A program made the position numbers and the translations under genes. Below the pieces are notes generated by a model. That model saw nothing but the letters and a program-made list of their open reading frames with translations, searched no databases and had not been told where the DNA came from. Shown piece after piece: positions 55,300-64,000 of a stretch of DNA of 64,000 nucleotides. How positions within the stretch are numbered: position 1 is the stretch's first letter; each line of letters begins with the position of its first letter. This DNA comes from Macropodus opercularis (taxonomy: Eukaryota; Chordata; Actinopteri; Anabantiformes; Osphronemidae): NCBI GenBank assembly GCA_030770545.1, contig CM061097.1, forward strand, positions 21,636,501-21,700,500. The letters are read 5' to 3'.

Positions 55300-55930
55300 G
55301 AGTCTGCGTCAGGGTTGAGGCGGAGGAGAGTTCGGCCAATAGTCCAACCTCAGATTCAGGAGGAACGATTCGCTCTCTGCTGGGTTTGCCGCTGGTGTGA
55401 GAATCGCTCCTCCGGGTCTGAGGCCATCGTCCCGACCGGAAACGGCGGCTAGTTGTTGTTAGAGGACGGTTCCTGCTCCGAGTGGAGGAGCGAAGCATCT
55501 TTTGGTCTCGTTCACCAGCGAGAGAACGAGCGCTAGACCGACGGACGGTGAAGGAGGAGCCGAGCCAAAGGGCAAAGCTCTCGGTTCACCCGTCGAGCTA
55601 CGTTCCTTCTCTCTAAGGTCGTGACCTTTGATTCACGACCAAAAGAACAGGCCGCCGCTCCTCCACGTGGAGGGGAGCCTTGGGGTTAGGCTAGGGTTGG
55701 GGTTTGCTGACGGCTCGGCATCAGGTCTGGATGCCTCCTGGATCCCTTCCAGGTCAGGGATTCCAGGAAAGACCCGCGGGGAGGCCCTGCGATCCCCCCG
55801 GTGATCTGGGGGTGGCCAGCGAGTGGGACTGGGGTCAGGGCCACGGTGACCAATTGGAAAACTCGAACAACACAAGCGACGTCCAGGTGGGCCTCCGCCT
55901 CCCTGAGGGGGCCAACGGCTCCGCAGAGGT
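55300..55930 (+). mobile_element. RTE/Rex3-like LINE fragments
   Basis: RRVRPIVQPQIQEERF at 55,320-55,370 resembles the RT block (I)VxPxIQEEQCGF of RTE-clade LINEs. Further right, HQVWMPPGSLPGQGFQERP at 55,720-55,775 resembles the C-terminal RMPPGxLPGEVF block of Rex3/RTE elements. The parts between are lost or scrambled. Confidence 0.5.
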
Positions 55931-55959
55931 CAGGGGTGGGGGGCGAGGTGGGGGCGTGC

Positions 55960-57510
55960 GCTCCTCCTCCTCCTCCTCCTGGTCCTCCTCCTCCTCTCTT
56001 CCTCCCTCACACTGAGCTCCTCGCCTCCCTCTCTCCCTCCCTCACATTGAGAGAGAGAGGGAGGTGGAGGAGGAGCGACCTTCTCCTCCTCTCTCTCTAC
56101 CTCCCTCACATTAAGCTCTCCACCTCCCTTTCTCCCTCCCTCACATTGAGAGAGAGAGGGAGGTGGAGCAGGAGCGACCCTGTTCTCCTCCCCCTCCCTC
56201 ACATCGAGCTCTCCGCCTCCCTCTCTCCCTCCATCACAATGAGAGAGAGAGGGAGGTGGAGGAGGAGCAACCTCCGCCTCCCTCTCTCCCTCCCTCACAT
56301 TGAGAGAGAGAGGGAGGTGGAGCAGGAGCAACCCTGTTCTCCTCCCCCTCCCTCACATCGATCTCTCCGCCTCCCTCTCTCCCTCCCTCACATTGAGAGA
56401 GAGAGGGAGGTGGAGGAGGAGCAACCTTCTCCTCCTCTCTCTCCCTCCCTCACATCGCGCTCTCCGCCTCCCTCTCTCTCTCCCTCACATTGAGAGAGAG
56501 AGGGAGGTGGAGCAGGAGCAACCTTCTCCTCCTCTCTCTCCCCCTCCCTCACATCGCGCTCTCCGCCTCCCTCTCTCCCTCCCTCACATTGAGAGAGAGA
56601 GGGAGGTGGAGCAGGAGCAACCCTGTTCTCCTTCTCTCTCTCCCCCTCCCTCACATCGAGCTCTCCGCCTCCCTCTCTCCCTCCCTCACATTGAGAGAGA
56701 GAGGGAGGTGGAGCAGGAGCAACCCTGTTCTCCTCCCCCTCCCTCACATCGAGCTCTCCGCCTCCCTCTCTCCCTCCCTCACATTTAGAGAGAGAGGGAG
56801 GTGGAGGAGGAGCAACCCTGTTCTCCTCCCCCTCCCTCACATCGATCTCTCCGCCTCCCTCTCTCCCTCCATCACAATGAGAGAGAGAGGGAGGTGGAGG
56901 AGGAGCAACCTTCTCCTCCTCTCTCTCCCCCTCCCTCACATCGCGCTCTCCGCCTCCCTCTCTCCCTCCCTCACATTGAGAGAGAGAGGGAGGTGGAGCA
57001 GGAGCAACCCTGTTCTCCTCCCCCTCCCTCACATCGATCTCTCCGCCTCCCTCTCTCCCTCCATCACAATGAGAGAGAGAGGGAGGTGGAGGAGGAGCAA
57101 CCTTCTCCTCCTCTCTCTCCCCCTCCCTCACATCGCGCTCTCCGCCTCCCTCTCTCCCTCCCTCACATTGAGAGAGAGAGGGAGGTGGAGCAGGAGCAAC
57201 CCTGTTCTCCTTCTCTCTCTCCCCCTCCCTCACATCGAGCTCTCCGCCTCCCTCTCTCCCTCCCTCACATTGAGAGAGAGAGGGAGGTGGAGCAGGAGCA
57301 ACCCTGTTCTCCTCCCCCTCCCTCACATCGAGCTCTCCGCCTCCCTCTCTCCCTCCCTTACATTGAGAGAGAGAGGGAGGTGGAGGAGGAGCAACCCTGT
57401 TCTCCTCCCCCTCCCTCACATCGAGCTCTCCGCCTCCCTCTCTCCCTCCCTCACATTGAGAGAGAGAGGGAGGTGGAGGAGGAGCAACCCCCCTTCTCCT
57501 CCCTCATTGT
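55960..57510. repeat. minisatellite of 93-102 bp units with internal inverted repeats, about 16 units
   Basis: Units carry CCTCCCTCTCTC, a short spacer containing CACATTGA, and GAGAGAGGGAGG, so each unit has a 12-base inverted repeat. ATTGAGAG landmarks lie at 56,046, 56,146, 56,238, 56,299, 56,392, 56,489, 56,588, 56,690, 56,783, 56,876, 56,975, 57,068, 57,167, 57,269, 57,362 and 57,455. From the eighth on, every spacing is 93, 99 or 102. Long open frames in several frames on both strands (up to 343 codons) result from this multiple-of-three spacing and the lack of stops. Confidence 0.95.
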
Positions 57511-57589
57511 AAATATTTGTAAATAACCCCCCCACACCCGAAGTCAAGCTCCCTCCCTTCTCTCTCCCCTCAATACAAGGCCTCCCCCC

Positions 57590-57835
57590 CACATCGAGCT
57601 CCCTACCTCCTTACACCCCCCTCCTGTACATAGTTTTAATAAAGTTCAGAGCATGACTGGCTTGTTTCCGTGGCTTCTTTCTTGTGCTGCAGCTTCAGCT
57701 CAGGCTCCAGGTGAAACTGAGCAGAGCTTCTAGCAGAGCTGCTCTATGTTGGACTCTGCTCGTCTGCAGAGCTTCGAGTCAGACGCCTCCTGGTTGAGTC
57801 AGAGACGTCTCCTCACAGCACACGGACTCTAACCC
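57590..57835 (+). repeat. diverged internal duplicate of 58,920-59,095
   Basis: The stretch TTAATAAAGTTCAGAGCATG, CTTGTTTCCGTGGCTTCTTT, CAGGTGAAACTGAGCAG, ATGTTGGACTCTGCTCGTCT aligns with the sequence starting near 58,923. A local tandem duplication therefore lies within copy B. The copy next to the near-identical block is the one shared with copy A. Confidence 0.8.
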
Positions 57836-58199
57836 TGGGATGATCTCTCACTGTGTTTGTATTAACTTGGACGGATGAGCCTAAAGAAACGAATCTAAGG
57901 GTCGCGTGGTTACAGTGGCCGACGATGGCTAATAACCATTTGTGCCCCGACTCCATCTTAACGTGACGAGACTGGTGTAATGACATGTTGGCGACAAACG
58001 GGAAAAATGAGAAAACAAATGAGAGCAAAGACTTTTACTGATCTCAGTGCAAATGGTTTCAACACAAGACTAAAATACAAGGAAGCTTCAGAGCCAAGAA
58101 ATATGGTTTGACAGGAATCTGATTCCTGCTCCAAACTGGACTCCATCACACATCCTGTAAACACAAGGAGAAATGGTTGGGGTTAACCACAGGACACAG
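57836..58199. other. spacer, nothing recognised
   Basis: No coding or repeat signal that I can support. Confidence 0.35.
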
Positions 58200-58690
58200 A
58201 GCAGACTGTGCTGGACTACAGGAGAAAGCTCCCCCACGACCATCAACGGTTCTGCAGTGGAGCAGGTGAGCAGCACCAAGTTCCTGGGTGTGGACCTCTT
58301 CTGGAGCAACAACCCTGCATCACTGGCCAGGAAGGGAAACAGAGTCTCTACTTCCTCCGCAGAGCCCCCCCTCCATCATGCTGCCCTTCTACAGAGGTGC
58401 TGTGGAGAGCATCCCGACCAGCAGCATCACTGTGTGCTACGGAGCCTGCAGCGCCACCTGCAGGAAGACACTTCACTCCCTCTCCCCTCCCTCCAAAAGC
58501 TCTATGGCTCACGCCTGACTCAGGGACAGTTTCCTCCAGCAGGCTGTGAGGAGGCTGAATTCCCTTCCTGCTCTGCCCTGTCAACACAAGGTCCCGCCTC
58601 TCACTGACTAACACACTGACAACTCCCATCTCCACTCACGCACACATCTACGCCAGTCACCTCATCCCCTGCACTGATTCACTTTACGCC
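58200..58690 (+). mobile_element. L2/Rex1-group LINE RT C-terminal relic
   Basis: Frames read INGSAVEQVSSTKFLGVDLF, then a short gap, RGAVESIPTSSITVCYGACS, and ATCRKTLHSLSPPSK. This matches the C-terminal block of fish L2-type ORF2 (FLGVxxxxxLSWxxN ... FYRxxVESILTSSI). Several frameshifts are present and the copy lies in B-specific DNA. Confidence 0.75.
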
Positions 58691-61046
58691 AGCATAAAGC
58701 TTCTGTACGTTCCGTAATCGTTATTTTTCATACCCCTGAACATTTCCACACTTAGTAACATAGTCCTTGTATATTTTGTGTATAGTTCCGTAGTATAAAC
58801 GCACAATGTATGTAACGGGTTTGAGAGACACAAATGTCAATTCTCCGTGTGTCACACACATAAAGCAGCATTGACAAATACAGCTGACGTTGACGTTTTA
58901 CAGCCGTGTTCATAGTGTAAAGAGTTAATAAACGTCGGGAGCGTGGCTGGTTTGTTTCCGTGTCTTCTTTCTCTTGTTCCAGGTGAAACACTAAGCAGCT
59001 GCTTTATGTTGGACTCTACTCGTCTCTGCTGAGCTTAAAGTCAGACGCCTCTTGGTTTAGTCAGAAATCTCACTAACGCGTCTCTTCACATAAACCGAAG
59101 TCATTTCAACGCTGCAGAAACACACACAACAGCGCAAATGAAGAAAAGCTGAACCTTTAGGTCAAAGCATCAAAACAAAGTGAAGAGTTGCCTGAATCAA
59201 CTGAAACACACCTGGAAACTATGCGGCTCTGAAAAATCTACGGTTGTGTCCAGTCAGTCAACGATAGAAACCTGAAGCTGAGTGTTAGAAAACGAGGGAA
59301 AACACTGAATGGTAGTTATTTCTGAACTGATGCAAACAGAGTCACTACACAGGCCCTGAATAAAATACTAGCAACCACAGACATCGGCCAAACTAAGGAG
59401 TCGATGCAGAACCAGCGTCTGCTTGAACATCCTACCCATGCGCTGCTACTGGCTCTGCTTCTAAGTTAGAGGAACAATCCTTTTACCGGATGCAAGTCTG
59501 CTTGTGGCCTGTGGTTCAACATCAACACACGTCTGTGTTTCTGGATTTGTTTCTATTATTGGAAATTATATCCAAAAAAAAAAGCAGCGATATGACAAAG
59601 TCTCCCTCAGCAAACTGTTGGACCGACTCACGTTTGTTAATGTGTTCAGGAATCCCCAGGTTTACTGGGGAACTTACAGATGTACAGTCATTGACAGAAG
59701 TTGCTCTCGGTTGCTCTGCGTTCTTTTAAAGGATTTTGGTTCAGCAGTCCTAGAACAAACTAGCTACAGAAAAACAACAGGTCGCATCTCTTCAAGGAAG
59801 AACGTGAAGCTTGTGGATGTGCCAGGACACTGTCAAAGGGCTGAAGCTCGTCAAACGGCCAACACCTTGTATTTGACCCATAATAAAGCAGGAACACTGT
59901 CAGAAAGTTAATCAGGAGCTAAGAGGAATGTGATGCTACTCACTGGCAGGAACCAGAGCCACCAGTGCTCCGATGACGCGTGACCACCTCGCTGAACACA
60001 AAGCAGGTTATTTACAGTCTCACCCTACAGCCTGAGCAGCGACGGATTCTTCGCTGGCTAGCGTCCTTTCACAATAAAACAGCTGGCGCAGTCGTCGACA
60101 GTCACGGACCGAGTCCTGACGTCGAGGGAGCACAAAGAGGAGACCTGGGTGGGAGGTCAACCGCAAGACGAGGATCCCGACTCCCACCCAGACCGAAGTC
60201 TGGGGGCAACCGGTCAGAACCTGAAGCCTAGACTTCTTCCTCCTCTAGCCGCTGCCTCTTACCTGCTGCACTTACCCGATCCAGACACTCAGCGACTGAA
60301 CGCTGGAGACACACGGCTCTGAGTCTGACGAAAGCTGTAGATGAGGACAGAGAGAAACACGAGAGACCAGCTCAGTCACACGTGGACGTGGTGGAGCGAG
60401 GAAACAGATGGAAAACCAGATGTGCTTGACTTTGCCCTCTCAGTCTGGGTGTTGTGAGTCACCGTAGGGAAAGAGACGTTACGGTGAGGGAAGCTGGTCT
60501 GGAGGCTGCTCACCTGGGAGCTGCTGTGATGTTTGGCAGCACGGGGAGAGCTCTGGGTGTTTCCAGACAGCAGGGCTAGTGACGGGGTTTGAGCTGGGGG
60601 AGGGTCCGATACAGCAGGTGGCGCTAAACACCGCAGCAGAAGCAGCAAAGGAGGAAGAAGAAGAAGCAGCAGCAAAGGAGGACGACGAAGAAGAAGAAGA
60701 AGGAAGCAGAAGCAGCAGCAGCACTGGCGCGCATGGCGTCTGCGCTCTGAGAAGGCAACAGGTAGATTTTTATTAAACAGCTGGAGACATGACAAGTGGC
60801 GGATTTTGTAGCCGAGCTTTTTTTGTTTTGTTTTGTTTTGTTTTATCGCTTTCCAGGTGACTTTAGGTCGTCCAGAGTTAAGGCTCTGTTAGCCAATCTA
60901 CGCTAAGCTAAGCTAAGCTAAGCTACCTAATATTACGATGAAGACATTTGCTGTGCTCCGTACATGTAGAACGTTTCTTCTGTCCTTACCTCGTGTTATG
61001 TGACAGCGCTAGGAAGAAAGGGCTTCAATTCAATTGAAATTTAACT

Positions 61047-61724
61047 TTATTTATCTAGCGCCAATTCACAACATCAGTTATCTCAAGGCACTTTACAAGT
61101 GAGGTTTAAGACCTGACACAACTAAACCAAAGTTTAGCTAGTTAGTCACATGTGGACATGGAGGCATGTTAGTGGATAGAAGAAACCGAAAAGAGCTCAG
61201 TGAATGAAGGACGTCCCCCAGCATCTAAGTCTATAGCAGCTGAACGACCACAACCATCTCTAACTATACGCTTTGTCAAAAAGAAAGGTTTTCAAACTAG
61301 AGAGGGCGTCTGCTGCTAGAACCTGAACTGGAAGCTGGTTCCACATAGAGGAGCTTGGAGCTAAAGGCTCTGCCTCCCGTTCTACAGGTAGAAACTCTAG
61401 GAACCACCAGCAGACCAGCTCTGAGAAGCAAGGTTCTGTTGGAGCAGAAGGAGCCATGAGGTCTAAGACAAGATGGGGCTTTATTATGAAGAGCTTTGTA
61501 GGTGAAGAGAAGGATTTTGAATTCTATCCTAGATTTGACAGGGAGCCAATGCAGAGAAGCTAATGTAGGAGAAATGTGAGTCCAGTCAGACTCTGGCTGC
61601 AGCATTTTGAATGAACTGGAGGCTTTTCAAAGAGTTAGTGGGACAAACTATGAGCAGCGAGTTACAGTCGTCCAGCCTAGAGGTAACAAATGCCTGGATT
61701 AATTCTTCAGCGTCACTCTGCTTA
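61047..61724 (-). mobile_element. LINE reverse transcriptase C-terminal relic, copy B
   Basis: Counterpart of 13,735-14,405 with the same broken frames (SLHWLPVKSRIEFK, QSDAEELIQAFVTSRL). It keeps CTCAAGGCACTTTAC at 61,081-61,095, which copy A has lost. Confidence 0.75.
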
Positions 61725-61879
61725 GGGTTAGGGGTCGGGTGTGTGAGTTTTTTCTCAATGACTCTCCCTGCTCTGTCCTTTAGAGTAGAGCAGTTTGGTG
61801 TGGAGAGCCAAGGGGAAGGCACGGGCCGACGCTTGTCGCTCAGGTTCCTCGATACTTGAGTTACTCTTGTGTTTTGCCG

Positions 61880-61941
61880 ATTCTCCATATGGTCAAAGCG
61901 TCCTCTGCAGCCCCCAGGAGGCCGTGAGACAGCTGCAAAGG
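61880..61941 (+). other. candidate exon a, copy B, acceptor lost
   Basis: The same 62 bases as 14,561-14,622, with the donor kept. The preceding TTTTGCCG replaces TTTTGCAG (A to C at 61,878), so normal 3' splice-site recognition would fail. Confidence 0.35.
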
Positions 61942-62284
61942 GTGAGCTCTACTTGATTCTTCTCGGTCCTAGAGACATTTTCCAAGTTCCCACGTTGGGT
62001 TTGTAGTAGTTAGGGTTAGGCACAAGGATCCTATGGTTAGGATGAAGCCACGGTTGAGGTTAATTGTTTCTAATGTGCCAGGTTGGTGACTGAGGTTGGG
62101 TTTAGGCATTGAGGTCTCATTGTTAGGGTTAAGTAGTTTGGTCTAAGCTATCTTAGACTAAATTGTGAGGGTTACTCATCAGTAGTGTACCTTAGGTTCA
62201 TCGGGCGTTTCGGCCATTTACCACTAGACACCCTCCCCTCAGGGCGGCCCCCTGGGGTGATCAAGTCCCAGGGTATGTCCTCTT

Positions 62285-62768
62285 CAGAATCAGAATCAGA
62301 ATGAGCTTTATTGCCAGGTATGTTTACACATACGAGGAATTTGTCTTCGTGACAGAAGCTCCACAGTACAACAAAGAGACAGAGCATAAAGCACATAATA
62401 AAAGAATAAAAAATATGGCAATATACAAATGGCAATTGTAGGCAGGTATATTACAAAAATGCAGTTATGTATGTACATGGATGTTATGTGCAAAATTTAA
62501 GTGTACACTGAGTATGTGTGTTAGATAAATAAGTAAAGTGTGTGTGTATATTAATATAAAGTGTAGCGTGTTCGCCGTTGTTATCAGCTGTTCATAAGAT
62601 GGATTGCCTGAGGAAAGAAACTGGTCCTGTGTCTGGTTGTTCTAGTGCACAGGGCTCTGTAGCGTCGACCAGATGGTAACAGTTCAAAGAGGGAGTGTGC
62701 TGGATGTGAGGGGTCCAGAGTGATTTTGACAGCCCTTTTTCTCACTCTGGATAAGTACAGTTCTTGAC
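62285..62768 (-). mobile_element. LINE 3' end, L2/Rex1-like, copy B
   Basis: Counterpart of 14,966-15,450, nearly identical, with the same LFELLPSGRRY block on the minus strand. Confidence 0.75.
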
Positions 62769-62981
62769 TAGAAAAACCCTCTTAGGGTTAGGGTTAGGTT
62801 TGAAATGTGTTTTTTTTGCACTGGCAAGCAGGGGTCTGTGCCATATCACCAAATAAGCCCATTCAGTCAGGATGTTGCATTTTATTTCATGGATGCAGTT
62901 TAACAGAGATGTTTGGTTCCTTTTGAGGTTGTTTATTTACTTTGTTGTCTTCCTAAGTGCTAAGTGATCTATGTTTTTTAG

Positions 62982-63066
62982 GTGCTTCTAAGCATCATGA
63001 GAGGGAGGAGAGGATCCCAGGAGGACATCCCATCAGTCCGAAGCTGACTAGGCAGCCATCAGCAAG
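62982..63066 (+). other. candidate coding exon b, copy B
   Basis: Identical to 15,663-15,747 and 30,108-30,192 over 85 bases, with acceptor and donor intact. Confidence 0.4.
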
Positions 63067-63126
63067 GTAAGTGCATGGAAAACATACTTAAAACCAAGAA
63101 GTTTTATAAATATATAGTTTATGTAC

Positions 63127-63211
63127 ATGTGTGCGCACACATATATACACACACACACACACAAAAACACCTACACCTGTGTGTGTATATACATATACAC
63201 ACACACACATG
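63127..63211. repeat. CA/TG and TA dinucleotide tract, copy B
   Basis: Same composition and length class as 15,808-15,892. Confidence 0.9.
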
Positions 63212-63594
63212 TATCTTGTTAATAGCATGCATAGAGTGAAAGGGCCCAGCTATAAGTGCTGTAAATACAAATAGCTATGAATGTTAATTGATACCAAAGT
63301 AGAATCATGCAACACACAAGAAGAATAAACTCATGCAGAATAAATTACACATTAAAAAGTTCATGTGTGGGGCATGCAAAATGGTTAAGAAGTTAATATG
63401 TAGGACATATCATTATTGAGGAGTCATGCAGTGGAGGAATAGTTTTATCACTTAATTCCAAATTTAAAAAGATTTTTTATGTGTATGTGTTACTCGGACT
63501 CTCCTATCAACAGGTTTCCCTCAGCGCCACAGGTAGACCTGGTTGTCTGTGCGTGCATATCTGTGTGCAGCCAACTCTCTGTTTTCCCTATAAG

Positions 63595-63850
63595 CCAGCT
63601 CCCTCAAGCAGAGGGCGGGGGGTGTTTAGGTTGAGGGTTAGAGTCGGGTAGGGGGCGCAGTAAAAGGACGGGGTTGGTGAGGAGAAAAAGAGATTAGGAT
63701 TAGGATTAGGGTGGGGGATAAGGTGGAGGGAGGTTAGGAAAGGGTGGGGGACAGGGTTAGGATGGGATGAGGGATAGGGTGGAGGGAGGTTGGGGTTGGG
63801 ATTAGGAAAGGTGGGGGATAGGATAGGGGCAAGAGTAAAAGTCAGGATTG
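63595..63850. repeat. G-rich degenerate repeat, copy B
   Basis: Counterpart of 16,275-16,530. Here GGTGAGGAGAAAAAGAGATT replaces part of the copy A sequence near 63,676. G-runs persist. Confidence 0.75.
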
Positions 63851-64000
63851 GGGGGGTGTTAGTGTTAATTAGGCAGTGGAGTGAAGGATGAAGGGTAAGA
63901 AGAATGAATTGGGGGCTGAAATGGAGCCCAAAGCTTGAGGACAGACCAGAGACACACAACAGGTAATACAGGCAAGATATATATTTAAAAAAAAAGTTTG

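Larger units (their letters stand above)
49504..64000 (+). repeat. segmental duplication, copy B (continues past the window)
   Basis: Same orientation as 9826-16,667. Copy B is about twice as long because it contains 49,723-50,930, 53,256-55,960, a large minisatellite and 57,510-58,941, which copy A lacks. The final block 58,942-64,000 matches 11,641-16,667 with an offset of 47,301 to 47,333 bases. Differences include a changed segment near 60,165, a longer TTTTG tract near 60,830, the 15 bases kept near 61,082, and the lost acceptor at 61,878. Confidence 0.93.

Noticed and set aside
55800..57526. Frames of 230-343 codons on both strands, Ser/Leu/Pro- or Glu/Gly-rich
   Set aside because: Minisatellite artefacts. 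Both strands are open, and sequence is low complexity without any domain.

Overview
The window looks like repeat-rich genomic DNA of a spiny-rayed (percomorph) teleost. It has no bacterial gene organisation. It contains typical fish retroelements (Tx1-type, RTE/Rex3-like and L2/Rex1-like LINEs, a Penelope-like element, Tc1 relics, tRNA-derived SINE sequence), fish-type immune-gene relics, and one vertebrate first exon. Most long open frames are low-complexity tandem repeats or transposon remnants. The species cannot be named from sequence alone.

Layout. (1) 1-985: first coding exon and promoter of a minus-strand arrestin-domain gene, best matched to arrdc1, running off the left edge. (2) 1-9.7 kb: intergenic DNA with a Ty3/Gypsy relic and putative LTR, an 11-copy 37-bp minisatellite, and a 5'-truncated Tx1-type LINE with one in-frame stop. 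(3) 9.8-16.7 kb: copy A of a segmental duplication, holding purine-rich arrays, tRNA-like tandem repeats, LINE relics and three phase-compatible exon-like segments of an unrecognised gene. (4) 16.8-29.5 kb: a minus-strand Penelope-like element split by a class I endogenous retrovirus (17,595-27,333). The provirus has almost identical LTRs, a tRNA-Leu primer site, broken gag and pol, and an uninterrupted env. (5) 29.9-42.8 kb: a third copy of one exon-like segment, a Tc1 relic, an NLR (NACHT) fragment, a solo LTR of the same retrovirus family, and a minus-strand B7/CD276-like immunoglobulin pseudogene. (6) 42.8-49.5 kb: a diverged partial copy of the duplication interrupted by an L2/Rex1-group LINE, an intron-containing ARF-family pseudogene, LINE 3' ends and a palindromic 23-bp array. 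(7) 49.5-64.0 kb: copy B of the duplication, longer than A, with expanded minisatellites and an almost identical last 5 kb.

How it fits together. Two direct copies of the duplication about 47.3 kb apart enclose the provirus, the Penelope element and the immune-gene relics. The region reads as a dynamic repeat and immune-gene neighbourhood in which gene fragments decay while repeats expand. The items I rate highest are: the young provirus with intact env but deleted pol; the exon-like segment identical in three copies whose flanks have diverged; and the two unprocessed pseudogenes (ARF and B7-like), which short ORF calls alone do not reveal. All identities and counts were made by eye.
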